Shown one piece after another: positions 1-11,319 of a stretch of DNA of 64,000 nucleotides. Every line of letters begins with the position of its first letter. Within the stretch, counting starts at the first letter, position 1. The stretch is taken from contig NW_006498233.1 of NCBI RefSeq assembly GCF_000471905.2, forward strand, positions 2,163,712 to 2,227,711. Direction: 5' to 3'. A program made the translations under genes and the position numbers. The notes beneath the pieces are model-generated. The model worked only from the letters and a program-made list of their open reading frames with translations, had not been told where the DNA came from and did not search any database. The DNA comes from Amborella trichopoda (taxonomy: Eukaryota; Streptophyta; Magnoliopsida; Amborellales; Amborellaceae).

Positions 1-330
1 TGACCAGAGAGAGAGAGAGATATTAAAATTTTCTAGAGTGGGAGTGCTCACCTCCCCTATTTAAATTCTTAAAACGTATTATTATAATATTTTATTAGGC
101 TCTACCTCATACCTGAGGTGTCGCGTTAAGCGTCTGCTTTTAACATACGAAAACCACGTCCGCTAAAGGACGTGGCGAGCAGTAGGCAGCAAAAGCAAAA
201 GCAAAGGCAAAGGCAAAGGCAAAAACTTTTGAAAATAGTGATGGTCCCCAAGGACCATCATACTCAAACAGACAATCACCTATTTAAAAGCATCTTTTCG
301 GCTTTTTTTTTTTTTTTTTTTTTGAAATTT
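1..330. other. AT-rich insert with two perfect short hairpins and a 23-base T run
   Basis: This stretch has no counterpart in the other LTR copies. It holds an 8-bp perfect inverted repeat (CCACGTCC, six-base loop, GGACGTGG, about 155-176), a second 9-bp one (TGATGGTCC, loop, GGACCATCA, about 239-261), an array of GCAAAG/GCAAAA hexamers (about 190-225) and a T run at about 301-323. The GCTAAAGG-type core resembles subterminal repeats of plant CACTA-like DNA transposons, but no terminal inverted repeat is visible, so the identity is open. Confidence 0.35.
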
Positions 331-930
331 TAGGATTGTTACACTTGTGCTGGCATTGACAAAAGAGAAGAACAAGAGAGAAAACCCAAGTGGCGATAGG
401 CTTGTGCCGTCTATGACATAAGAGAAGAAAAAGAGAGAAAATGTAGGCGGCGCTAAGCTTGCATCGGCTGTGACAGAAGAGAGAAGAAAGAGAGAGAGAA
501 TGTAGGTGGTGCTAGGTTGCACCGACTGTGACAAAAGAGAGAAGAGAGAGAATTTTGACAGAGGTCCGATCCATCCCTCGGGCTAAGGCCTGGCTCACTG
601 TTCATGTCTCAGAAGCAGGAAGGCATCACACTAGACGATAGGTCTGCCACGGGTGAGTAGAGAAAAGAAAGAAGAGTAAGGAAAGAGAGATGTGATAGAC
701 CAAAGCAGGAAGAGAGAGAAAGATATAAAGGTGAAAGCAAGAAAGAGAAAGGGAGAGACGAGATGAGAGAGAAAAGAGGAGGAGAGAGATAGAGATGATA
801 GAGAAAAGAAGAGAGAGAAAGAGAGATGGAGATGAGGATGAAAAGAGGAGAGGGAAAGAGAGAGATAGAGATGATGGAGAAAAGAATAGAGAGAAAGAGT
901 GAGCGATGAGAGAGAAAATACCTTATCAAG
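330..930 (-). repeat. LTR leader minisatellite (about 60-bp units) and GA-rich tract
   Basis: Units at about 340-540 repeat a block with a GTGACAAAAGAGAGAAG-like start and a GGTGCTAGGTTGCACCG-like middle. The same unit type recurs on the plus strand at 61070-61800 in another LTR. From about 560 to 930 the sequence is almost pure GA-rich simple repeat. Frames through it encode only low-complexity S/L/F peptides and are not genes. Confidence 0.7.
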
Positions 931-2376
931 AGGTACCAGCCCTTTTCTTCTCTCTCCTATCTCTCTGTCTAAGATACACCCACGAACTTAAGCAAGAATT
1001 CAAATCTTTATTGAATGGTTGAAGAATGTACCAAAGGAAATTAGGCTTTGCATGTTTTTATAGAAATGGGCCCAAACATGGGTGGATACTCAAAGATTAG
1101 CTAAATTAATATAATTACAATTTAATTGAATTAAAATAAATTCTAAAAATTGGTGCAAAAGGACTGTTTTGCCCCTGCCTAGTAATAGACAGAATTTCAG
1201 AATAGTTCTTGCTACTGTCCGAGAACTTGCGTGATCTTCCATAACTGATCCGGGGTTTCTTTGATACCTGTTTGATCAAAAGATGATTGTTTCCTTATAG
1301 GGCTCGGCATAATGATCAATTTGATACCAACTTCGAGCCATAAATCATGTTTTTAGGCCATGATCATGAGACTTGAAATTTGCATTAATCTTGAAAACTT
1401 CGAATCGATAGTGTGCTCATTCCTTGATGATTTTTCATGATTTCTTCACTATAGTACACTAAGCATGCTGTCATGACCGCGTGGCAATAAACGCGGCATG
1501 ATTTGGAGCTCGAGCGAAGATTTCACAACTTTTGGGTTTTGGCTGGAATCTAGAATCCGGTAGCCACAATTTACAGTCACTTCAACGCCTTCATGTGAAA
1601 AATCCAACCATTCATCATGTACGGGGTTTGGACCAATGACAACGCTGGACCTTACGCACATAATGGAATTAGTTTTGCATCAATCCAATGCGCGAGCGTA
1701 GCGACTTGGTCGTTTGAGTGAGGTGTGTCACTGCTGAATTTTTTGCAACTTCTTCACTGATCAGCAACTTCTTTCTAGCTTTTCTCCCTGCTCGGGTGTC
1801 GTCACGGGATGTACTGCATATCGTAACGTTCTTTTTGAAGAGATGAACATGCTCACAAAATTTGAGCACGATCTGAATTGAACGAGTGAGATATGGCCCC
1901 CAAAAGTCACTGCCTATGAATATGAAAACAACTACCTTTAATGGTGTTTTGGTGCATAATTGCCACACAGAAATAGTGTGCAACCTACCCCTTTTAGGTA
2001 TTTTACCCATAACTTTGTTCTGGAGTATCCGATTAAGTTAAAATTTGACCCATAAGGGTTTTTGACCGTGTCGGATCCAATAGCTATAGTCCCATGGCTG
2101 TTTAATGCACCAAAAATATAGTTCTAGTCACGTGGTCCTTTTTAGGGTGCTAGAGGCCTATTTTTTAAAAATTGTTTGTTTGTGTTTACTGCCTTAAATA
2201 TGTCTAATTATGATGAAACATGGCAGGTAGCCTCTTGGAGTGCTTATGAAGATCTTTTAATAATTCTGGGGAAATTCTGAGATTGTTGAGAGTTCCACTA
2301 TATGTTAAGGCTTTATTGACCTACTTCCTCTTTATTTTGCATCAGGGACCAAGGTGCTAAAAAATGTGTTCAAACT

Positions 2377-2900
2377 GTCTCGACAAGCATGTGCATGTCA
2401 TGAGAAACTTTACAAGATCCACTTTTGATATAAGTTTTACTTCATGACCGAACAAGTAGTGGCGGGGCTGTTGTATTGCGAACATTAGGGCCAGGCACAT
2501 CTTCTCAATAGGGGGATAATTCTTCTCGGCCCCTTGAATCCTGTGGTTGAGATAGTATAGTGCAGTCTCATTCGCTTCATCATTGTTCTGCATCAAGAAT
2601 GCCCCAAGTGACTCATTCAGAGTGGTCACATACAAGATGAGGGGTTTTCCAAACACCGGTGTTGAGAGCACCAATGGGTTGAGTAAATAATTCTTAATGT
2701 CATCAAGGGATAACTGACATGCTTCATCCCAGATGAATGGAGTATCCTTCTTTAACAGGTGCGTAAAAGGTTTACAGTGAACTGAGAGGTTTGGATAAAC
2801 CTGTGGATATAAGCTAGCTGTCCCTGAAGAGATCACAACTCTCACAATGTAGTTAGAAGTGGCATTTCCTAGATCACCTTAATCTTGACCGGCTCAACTT
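2377..2900 (-). pseudogene. Ty3/gypsy RNase H domain, broken
   Basis: The minus-strand frame from about 2845 encodes the connection and RNase H part of pol: FTHLLKKDTPFIWDEACQ, then STPVFGKPLILYV, then the NYPPIEKMCLALMFAI helix and HYLFGHEVKLISKVD. RNase H cuts the RNA strand of RNA-DNA hybrids during reverse transcription. The frame stays open to the end of the domain and runs directly into LTR sequence near 2376. The integrase normally encoded next is absent. Separation from the RT frame upstream indicates a frameshift near 2880-3040. Family assignment is firm; the copy is non-functional. Confidence 0.85.
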
Positions 2901-3041
2901 CCAATCCTCAGTGTCGAACAATGAACTCTAAGAACATTCCTGAATGCATGGTAAAAGCTCATTTTAGCGGGTTCATTTTGAGATAATGAAGGCATAACCT
3001 CTCGAGCACCTATTCAAGGTCTCTCATATGAGCCTCTTCTC

Positions 3042-3700
3042 TTAGGATTTCACCACCAAGTCATCTACATAACATTCCACCTCTTTGTACATCATGTCTT
3101 TGAAGATGGTCGTCATTGCTTTTTTATATGTGGCATCAACATTCTTCAATCCAAGAGGCATTATTGTGTAGCAGAAGACCCCTTTTAGAGTCAAGAACGT
3201 GCTAGATTCCTCATCTTCAAGCATTATCTGTATCTGATTATACTCGGAGTATCATCCATAAAGGAGAAGATCTGGCAGTGAGCTATAGAATCAATGAGCA
3301 TCTCTGTAAATGGCATCGAGAAGTCATCCTTGAGGTAGGTGGTATTCAGATCGCAGAAGTCGATGCAAACCCTAATTTGGCCATGTTTCTTCTTGACTGG
3401 AACAACATTTTCCATCCACTTTGGGTGCTTGACTTTGAGAATGAAATCGACGTGCCTGAGCTTGGTCACGCCAGCATCTATCTACATTTCAATGTCAGGC
3501 CTGAACCTCCTAGATTTCTGCTTGAAAAGTTTGACAGATGGATCAATGCCAAGATAGTGGATTGCAACTTGAGGGTCTAAACCAGGCAACTCATGGTAGT
3601 TCTAGGCAAAGACATCTCGGTTTGCTCGCAAGAAGGAAATAACGTTCTCCTTTTCTTCTGATGACATATTTGCCGAGATAAAAGTGGGTTTGGGATCCGT
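3042..3700 (-). pseudogene. Ty3/gypsy reverse transcriptase, broken
   Basis: Minus-strand pieces in order give the pre-RT NRDVFA region (about 3640), the RT start with VPVKKKHGQIRVCIDFCDLN and FSFMDD (3224-3469), then TLKGVFCYTIMPLGLKN and the catalytic ECYVDDLVVKS (3042-3224). RT copies element RNA into DNA. The YVDD box is intact, but there are stops, a frameshift near 3225-3240, and a degraded SGYNQI motif. It follows the linker region without a protease. Confidence 0.88.
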
Positions 3701-4844
3701 CTTATCCCCTAGATTTATCTCTTTGAGTTCGTCAGCTGTGGCTTGACCGCCTTCTTCCAATTCTTCTGAGGCTTCCTACAAATCTTCATGATTGGCTTCA
3801 GAGGTCTTCTCATTAGCCTCAAGTGCAGAGACCCATGATTCTGACATCTCCGCTTCCAATAGAGCTCCAGTGTAGCTCACGATTTATGCACCTTTCTTGA
3901 ACTGATGAACAGAAGGGTCGACCTCAAACATGGACTGCATCTCAAGCTGGGGGAGTTTGACTTGAAAGTTACAGGGAGGTTGAGATTCAGCGATTGTGGG
4001 GTTGAAGGCACTCTCCTATGAATCGCTGGGTCTTTGCATAGGTGTCAGTAGTGTTTGCCCTGTGCTAGCTGATACTTCATAGAATTGTACCATGTGGCAA
4101 GCTTCTTGAGAATAAAAATCATGCCCTCTTAGTTCTCCCAACCTCAGTTCAAAGTCAGGCTCAGGAGGACCCTGGGTTTCTTTGGCTTTGACTTCTTATG
4201 CTTCTTAATGGAAGAAGATGGCTTAACTTAGCTGGAGCAGCAAGAGCGTCGACAACTGTTAAGAATCCAGCTACTTGGGCTAGTGTCTTTTTCAACTGCC
4301 TCCATTGCGTCTTACTTATATTGGTTCCTTTAAGTTCTCTATCAAGAGACTCGAAGTCTGGATATTTAAAAGTCGTACCTGAGGAGACATAGAAGAGGAA
4401 GGATAAGAAGGAGGAGGAAGAAGGAGAAGAGTCAGTAGGTGAGGGACTCTTAAGGTCGTTCCCCTCATTAGACCTATCTGAGCAGCTTTTTGCATCATCA
4501 CCAGAGTTGGACGTGCGTAGGAAATATTTTAGGTCTTTTCCTTGCTTAGGCCGTTGGGGAGAAGTTTTAACGTCGTCACCCTCATTGGACATGCTTTGAG
4601 GAGAAGACAGCTCAGGGACATCCTCTTGATGGGATGAGGAAGGGGGGATGATTGTGTCAGGGATGAAGTCCAGTAATGTTGGCAATGGGGGAAGAGGCTT
4701 GAGAAATTCCTGCTACACTGGCAGTTGAGCAGTCTTGTTTCTCCGGCGAGCAGCCCTTAGTGCTCATCTCTTTCTGGTTTTTACTGAAAGTTCTTGACTC
4801 GTCTCGCTAGGTTCATGAATAGCCCTCGCTTAAAGAACTACATC
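3700..4844 (-). pseudogene. Tat gag-pol linker region, protease missing
   Basis: The minus-strand frame 4161-4685 begins MPTLLDFIPDTIIPP and carries acidic repeats of the form NEGDDVKTS, NSGDDAKSC, NEGNDLKSP, followed by a conserved block (FESLDRELKGTNISKTQW). The same block occurs on the plus strand at 39035-39700 and 50220-50716, so it is a real part of the polyprotein and not chance. In the other two copies a DGGS retropepsin follows; here the sequence passes to the acidic region before RT instead, so the protease has been deleted. The function of the linker is unknown. Confidence 0.68.
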
Positions 4845-7500
4845 TCACCTTAAGGACTTGAGTCTACTCCCGTCGTGGTGGACTATCCATGGCTGGGAAG
4901 TTGAGGGTTCAATAGGATTTGAATCATCATTACCGAGATTTTGTGTCAAGAGGCCGTCTCGTACCGGTGGAGCAGTGACTTGGGGATATCTTTCTGGAAC
5001 ACTACAAGGCCCTTGGCATCCCTGTTTTTTCTTCGCGATTATATCATGAAAACTGGAGCATTCGCTCAAGTCATGGTCCCATATCTGATGGTACGGGTAC
5101 CAATGATTCTCAGTTCCCTGAGCAAGGCATCGGGCCTGCCTTGCTGGTTTTGATGTGACGAGGCCTTCTTGAAGCATCATAAAGAACAAAGCACGAAGGA
5201 GATCAGGAACTTCATCTCCTCTTGGATTCTCACTGTGTGGGAAGTGTCAGCAGCCCTGAATGCTTTCTTTAGCTCTTCAAGCTTTATCTGACCCTTCTAG
5301 ATTAGGGCCTTGATGATGTCTTTTAACATGCAGCAATCCTCTGTGGGGTGGTTTATCGTCCAATGGTAAGCACAATGTTTCGCCTGGGTATCAAGTCCAA
5401 CTTGATCAGGGAACTTGGTCTCTGGTAGGTCGATCATGTTCTGTTCGAGTAACAATCAGAGTAGTACGGGGACCCATTCCTTTTCAAAGGGGTAGACTTT
5501 ATTCTTATGCGAAACATCTCGATTAAGGTTCGCTGGTGGGGGCACCCGGTTGTATGACTGTTGTTGTTTGCTTGCCTGAGGCGCTTTTACCTTGTTTATC
5601 TCGTTGGAGTGGTCAAAAGTTTGGGAGGGGGCCTTCTTCGGATCACTGACGATGACAACCGCACTGATCACTCTTCTTTGTTGGCTGCACCGGGCTTTGG
5701 TCCGAGAATTACCATTGCCTCGGTTGTTCCCTGAGCTTGCAGACTTTTGTCGTGACCCGCCATGGTGGTGTGACAGGCTTTCTATGTGGACCGACTTAGA
5801 GATCAGCTTTTATATGGAGATTATGTAGAGCAATCTCAAGTCTTATGTTTTGCACACAGGTTTGAACTGCTTCCTTCTCAGGCATAGGATTAGGAAGGCG
5901 AGTAGCTAAATCTCTCCATCTTGCTACGAATTGATCAACAGGTTCATCGGAATCTTGGGTCAAGGTGAGAAGCTTGATGGTTTGTACCTCTCTTTCGACT
6001 TCATAGAAGCGTTGGTGGAACAGTTTTTCCATTTCCTCCCAAGTGTCTATTGAGTTTGGGGGAAGCCGAGCATACCACTGAAAAGCCGAGCCGTCAAGGG
6101 TTTCAACAAACTGACAGAGAAGGAGTATTCCGTTAGCTGTTGTCTCTATACGTGCTGCATGGAAATGGGCGATATGCTGGTGTGGAAGGTTGTACCATCG
6201 AACATGGGAAACTTCCCTTTCTTGTAGTCTGAGGGAAACTACACCCGATCAATGTAAGAGGGGTACGACTTTGGGTAAAGTGTTGCTCCCTACATACCCA
6301 CGATTTGTCTGCTCTTCAAGCTATGGGTCACCATAGCATCACTGTCTCCCTGTGAGACGGGGTGTGGGACAAAATTTTCCTAAGAGGCAGAGGCTGCCTT
6401 GGAGGTGTATCATCCGAGTGATGGGAGTTGACCTCATGGTTAGTCGAGTGTCACACGATTTCCATGCGGTCAATATTCTCCATCATTGTGTGCACCATAT
6501 CTTCAAACTTATTCATGCGCTGTTCCTGAGAGTTGCTAGGTTCATTCACAACCATTACGCTGACTGTTTCTCCAAGAATGTCAGCCTTAGGTATGTTTGA
6601 GGGCTTCTGAGCTTGGCAAGTCACGCGTGGCAGATCGATCAACAAGGGCTGAGCAAGCCTCGACTGGACTCGGATCTTGTATGTTGATCTCGTGAGGATC
6701 GGTTTTTGACGATCATAGGACCGTGGCGCCTGAGTGGTTGGGTCATCTTCCATGACACTGACCACGATGTAAGATTCACATATTTCTTCTTCAGGCTTCA
6801 TCATCTGAAAAGGCTTGAAGGGGTTCAGGTGAAGAGGCTCGTCAGAGCTAGGTTCCCCGACCGTCTTGGTTGCTTTTTTAGTCAGAATATTTAGACCCCT
6901 ATCGCATTTAGCTTGAGGTTTTGATGGACCTCATGTCAGAACTGTGATCAGGACTGCGGTTAGTCGGCCATTCTTGCATAAGAAAGAGTCGTTTCCATCA
7001 GGTGAAGCAACGGGTGTGGGCCAGGAGCTGGGGTCATCCTTGGTCAGGGAGGATGAAGGACTTGATCTCCCAGCAGGTCTTTGCCCCGAGCCCTCTTATG
7101 AGCTTCACAAGCTTGACCAAGATGACGGGGCTGGTTCAAGATGGTACTCTTGGGGAAGTTCTTCGAGTACCATGGTTGGAGGTGCTTGCCCAAAAGGGGA
7201 GGAGTAGGCAGGAGAAGGGTTGACTCATGTCAGCGCTTTAGTCGGGAGTGAGGGGCGGTCTTTGATGGTGACACGTGTGCACCTCTTGAAGAAGGATCAC
7301 AGGTGACATTGGGGTCAACCTGGGCTCACTACAAGCTGGTGTCTGTAAGGGAACAGGTGGAAGCCTGCCCCTTACGGGGTGTGTGAGTGTGTGCTGGGTG
7401 GGAGGACGAGGGGGTCATCTTCCGTGTACTCTGGTTGACACATCAACGACATTCCCTCTAGTGGTGGGATGCACATGCATAACGTGTACAGGACCTGACC
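4845..7500 (-). pseudogene. Tat gag, central and C-terminal part, broken
   Basis: Minus-strand fragments in order are a coiled segment with QEQRMNKFEDMVHTMMENID (6451-6804), the capsid-like gag core with MEKLFHQRFYEVEREVQTIK and DEPVDQFVARWRDLATRLP (5796-6032), and a C-terminal module with WYPYHQIWDHDLSECSSFHD (4845-5189). Gag forms the virus-like particle that carries element RNA. The WYPYHQIWDHDL module is a knuckle-like segment repeated in all gag copies of this window. Several frameshifts and stops separate the fragments. Strong matches to 37590-38990 and 31560-32700 support the call. Confidence 0.8.
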
Positions 7501-8061
7501 TTATGAGAACTGATTCTGGACGCTGGCTCGAGGTAACATAAGGCTTGCGTTGAGGTGTGGCTCGAGTGGATGACCCACGAGCCTTAGCGTGTGTGCGAGA
7601 GGTGGAAGCCCCAGGTCTCCTTCACGATGTGTTGAGTCTCTAGTCATAGAGGCCCATGGTGGTGCAGGAATATAGGGGGTGGCCTTATGGTGACCCACAG
7701 AAGCAATGGAAACTTCCTTGCCTTTTACAGAAAGGGACTGGGCAGCCTGTCGACGTACCTCGGCAATACGACCGACAAGTGACTTGCCGATGATACGGTG
7801 CATGCTGTGAGTGGCAGCAGATGTGCTACTAATGTAGGACGCCTTGGTGGAAGTTCCACGAGGGTGAAGAGATGGAAAGTTAGGGACCTTTAAGTTCCTC
7901 ACGCCTATCCAAGTTAAGTCGTGGGAGCTAGACACTAGGTCTTTGCTCAAAAGGAAGGTTGGGAGTGAAGTTCGAGGAACTTGTTCCAGGGGAATACTCG
8001 CGGATGAGGGGATAAGGAAATCCCCGATCCAAATGAATGGGTTATAGAACCCAGAAGTCAT
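7501..8061 (-). pseudogene. Tat gag N-terminal segment (open 186-codon frame)
   Basis: The minus-strand frame opens about 75 bases after the primer site with MTSGFYNPFIWIGDFLIPS. Equivalent starts occur at 35697 (MASGLFNPFIQVRDFLIP), near 57978 and near 62764 on the plus strand, so the start is well supported. The rest is low-conservation, Ser/Pro-rich sequence with a basic patch (VKGKEVSIASVGHHK). It is the N-terminal part of gag, in a different frame from the core region. It is the longest uninterrupted gag frame in this copy. Confidence 0.7.
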
Positions 8062-8133
8062 ATGTTGTGAGTGAAACAGACAAACAAAGGAGAAACTACC
8101 TCAATAAGTACGATCTGATAAAGGGGTAGTAAG

Positions 8134-8151
8134 TCCCCAGTGGAGTCGCTA
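8134..8151 (-). other. Primer binding site, tRNA-Arg type
   Basis: On the minus strand TAGCGACTCCACTGGGGA lies just after the LTR end. It is nearly complementary to the 3' end of plant tRNA-Arg (expected TGGCGACTCCGCTGGGGA), as is typical of Ogre/Tat elements. Copies at 35610, 57892 and 62678 agree. Confidence 0.85.
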
Positions 8152-8154
8152 AGC

Positions 8155-11100
8155 TGGTTAAGTGCCTCGATCTCGCCCTCCCGGTCGGAATGACATGGTG
8201 GCATGTGTCTCGGCTTTCGAGGGAACACAGGACTCTGAGATCGCTCTCTCGGGAACCTTACTCAAGAGCAAGGGTAGGTATACCAACCAATGCGAGAGAA
8301 ATTTAATGTGGGTTCGAGACTTACTCGGGCTGGCTTGCGTGGGCGCTCTCTTAGATCACGAAGGAAGCCCCACGTTCTACACCTGGTTCGGAATCGCCTC
8401 CCTTGGCATGTATTTTCCTGTTTCTGCAATCACACACACACGGTTAATTTACAAGACAAGTGGGCCAGGTGACCCCTCCTTGGCTTTGGGCGAATGCACA
8501 TAGGCACGCACATTCAAAAGAAGAAAAAAAAGGTTAAGAGAATAGATGAAAGAAGAAGAAAGAGATAGAATAGAGGAATGGGGGAGATAAAAATTTGACT
8601 AGGTACTAAACTAACACAGTAGCTATACCAGCAAGTGATTGACCTGGTGTGCTAGCAAGACGGGCACGATAACTAGACAGGCACGACGAGAATACTGCCA
8701 ATGTCGTGCATGTGAGAAAAAGAAAGGAAAGAGAGATAAAGGAAAAGAAGAAGAGAAGAGCAGTGAGAAAGAAGAAAAGGGGGGAAGAAGAAAGAAGGGA
8801 GTGAAGGAAGAGGGAGAAGAAAGAGAGAAGAGGAACACAAACAACGATGAGCATCCACCGTCTGTGACAGAGGAGCAAGAGGAGAGATAAAACATGGACA
8901 GCGATGAGCATCCACCGTCCATGAAAGAGGAATAAGAGGAGATAGAAAACATGGACGACGATGATCATCTGTCGTCCATGAAGAGAGAGAAAATATGGAC
9001 GATGATGAGCTTCTGCCATCCATGACAGAGGTGTGAGAAGAGGGAGAAAACATAGACGGTAATAAGCTTCCGTTGTCCATTACACAGGATTAAGAAAAGA
9101 GAGAAAATATGGATGAAGATAAGCTACCGCTGTCCATGACACATGATTAAGAAGAGAGAGAAAACATGGACAACGATGAGCTTTCACCGTCCATGACACA
9201 AGATTAAGAGAAGAGAAAGAAAATATCAACGGTGATGAGCATCTGCCATCCATGACAAAGGAGAAGACAAGAGAGAACATGGACGGTGATGAGCATCCGC
9301 TGTCCATGACAGAGGAGTGAGAGGGGAGAGGAAACATGGGCTGTGATGTGATTCTTTCGTCCATGACAGAGGATTAAGAAAAGAGAGAAAACATAGACGG
9401 CGATGAACATCTGTCGTTCATGACAAAGGGAAGACAAGGAAACTTTGACAGAGGTCCGACCCACCACTCAGGTTAAGGCCCAGCTCACTGTTTGTGTCCT
9501 TGAAGCAAGAAGACATCATGTCACGTGATAGGTTCTTTCATGCATGAACAGAGAGGAAAGAGAGAGAACAGAGAGAGCAGGAAAGAGAGGAAAAAGAAAG
9601 GAAAGATAAAGAGAATGAAGGAAAGTGGATAAAGAAGATCATAGAAGAAAAAAAAGAGAGATATAGACAAGAGCAGAGAGAAAGAGAGAGATGGAGATGA
9701 GGAGAGAGAAAGAGATAACGAAAGGAGAGAGAGAGAGAAAGAGAGATGAGAGGGGGAGAAGCAAGTTGAACCTCTAAGAGAGAGAAAGAGAGAGATGAAA
9801 GGAGAGAGATGAGAGGAGAGAGAAAATTACTTTCACTAAAGGGTACCAGACCTTTTCTTCTCTCTCATCACTCTGTCCAATACGTGCCCCCAATTTCAAC
9901 ACAAAAACTCAAATTTTATTGATGAGTATTGAAAAATCAAGGGTCATTTGACAATTGTGTTTAACATGTACATATAGAATTGGGCCAAAATATGGGTGTA
10001 TGCCAAAAAACTACCTAAATTGATGATAATTACAATTTCATTAAATTAAAATAAATTCTAAATTAAATTAATTAAATTAAAATAAATTCTATAAATGCGT
10101 GCAAAAGGATTGTTTTGCCCCTACCAACAATACATGAAATTCCAAAACAGTCACTGCTGCTACCCTAGAACTTGCGTGATCTTCCTTGGATGATTCGGGG
10201 TTGCTTCAACGTCCGTTTGACCGAAACATGATTGCTTTCTTGTCGGACTTGGCATGACGATCGATTTGATACCAACTATGAGCCATGAATCGCATTTTTA
10301 GATCACGATCATGCGACTTGAAATTTTTATAGATTTTGAAAACATCTGATCAACAGTGTGCTTGTTCCTTGATGTTTTTCTTTGGTTTCTTGGCTGAATT
10401 GTACTAACCACGCCGTCACGATCATGTTGCAACAAACGCAGCTCAATTTCGTGTCCGGACGAAGATTTTGTCGTTTTGGGCTTTTTGCTAGATCTTGAAA
10501 TCTAGTGGGCAGAATCTGCAGTAACGTTTACGCCTTCATGTTCCAAATCAAACAGTTCATCGTATGGCGGGTTCAGACTAAACATAGCCTCGGACCTTAC
10601 GTACATAATGCAATTGGTTTCATGTGGATCGAGTATGTAAGTGTCGTGATACGGTCACTAAGCGAGGCATGCTGCTGCTGAATATTCTGCAACTATCTTC
10701 ACGAATCATCAACTTCTCTTGAGTTTTTCTCCCTGCTCGGGTATCGTCATGAGTCATGTCATATATCAAAATGCTCGTCTTGCTGAGACGAACAAGCTCA
10801 CCAAATTTGAGTGCGATCTGACTCAGAACGAGTGAGATACGGGTCTTCGAAGTTGCTGCTCGGGACTGTGCACACAAGTCTCCTTTAATGGAGATTGGTG
10901 CTGGGAGGCCGCACGGGAATAGCGTGCGGCCCACCCTTTTTAATGTTTTACCCATAACTTTATCTTAGAATGTTCGTTCAAGCCGAAACTGGACCCCTAA
11001 GGGTTTTAGACCGTTTCAGATCTAGTGGTGGTGGTCCCACAGTTGTTTGACGCATCGAAAATAAAGTTCTAGTTACGAGGTCCATTTCATGGTGCGAGAG

Positions 11101-11319
11101 GCTGATTTTTTCCAAATTGTTTCTTTGTCTGCGCTGCCTTAGACATGTCGGATTGAGACGAAACTTGGCAGGTGGCCTTTTGGAATGCTTAGAAGATTAT
11201 AATCCATTCTGGGGCAATTGTGTGACTATTAGGAATTCCATTGTATGTTGAGGCTTTATTGACTGGGTTCTCGTTTATTCCACATCGGGACCCAAGGTGC
11301 TGAAAAATGTTTTCAAACA
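8155..11319 (-). repeat. 5' LTR of the minus-strand Tat element (3165 bp)
   Basis: On the minus strand it starts TGTTTGAAAACATTTTTCAG at 11319 and ends in ...CACTTAACCA at 8155, next to the primer site. It contains the U3 hairpin pair (GGCCGCACG arms at 10907-10931 in plus coordinates), a TATA-like site near 9975, AATAAA (9920-9915), a GA/CT-rich leader, a hairpin minisatellite (8870-9430), and a conserved end block (GATCGAGGCACTTAACC type). It matches LTRs at 25947, 54155 and 59399 along its length. Confidence 0.88.
8870..9430 (-). repeat. Hairpin minisatellite in the LTR leader
   Basis: About ten units of 50-60 bp, each with a CATGGACGRYGATGAGC-type arm and a matching GTCCATG arm, separated by purine-rich spacers. 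It corresponds to the plus-strand arrays at 27810-28460 and 56140-56720. Confidence 0.8.

Larger units (their letters stand above)
1..2376 (-). repeat. 3' LTR of the minus-strand Tat element (partial)
   Basis: On the minus strand this starts near 2376 with a mutated form of the family LTR start (TGTTTGAACACATTTTT), directly after RNase H coding sequence. It then follows the 5' LTR at 8155-11319: U3 block, the CCATTAAAGG hairpin zone near 1940, AATAAA (minus 1012-1007), and the purine-rich (plus-strand view) leader at 560-930. It differs from the 5' LTR at many positions, so the insertion is old. The end of the LTR is outside the window. Confidence 0.82.
1..11319 (-). mobile_element. Tat/Ogre-type Ty3/gypsy retrotransposon, 3' LTR cut by the window edge
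   Basis: Read on the minus strand the order is 5' LTR (8155-11319), tRNA-Arg-like primer site, gag, linker, RT, RNase H, then a 3' LTR starting near 2376 and running off the window. Long LTRs, the primer site and the gag-pro-RT-RH layout fit the Tat/Ogre lineage. The retropepsin region with its DGGS motif, present in the other two long internal regions here, is missing between about 3600 and 4160. No integrase lies between RNase H and the 3' LTR. The element interrupts the 3' LTR of a copia element at 11319/11320; plus-strand GCGCG (11320-11324) is the candidate target duplication, with its partner outside the window. All frames are broken, so it is inactive. Confidence 0.88.

Noticed and set aside
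8606-9467. Overlapping open frames on both strands
   Set aside because: They are translations of the hairpin minisatellite and GA-rich leader in several frames at once.
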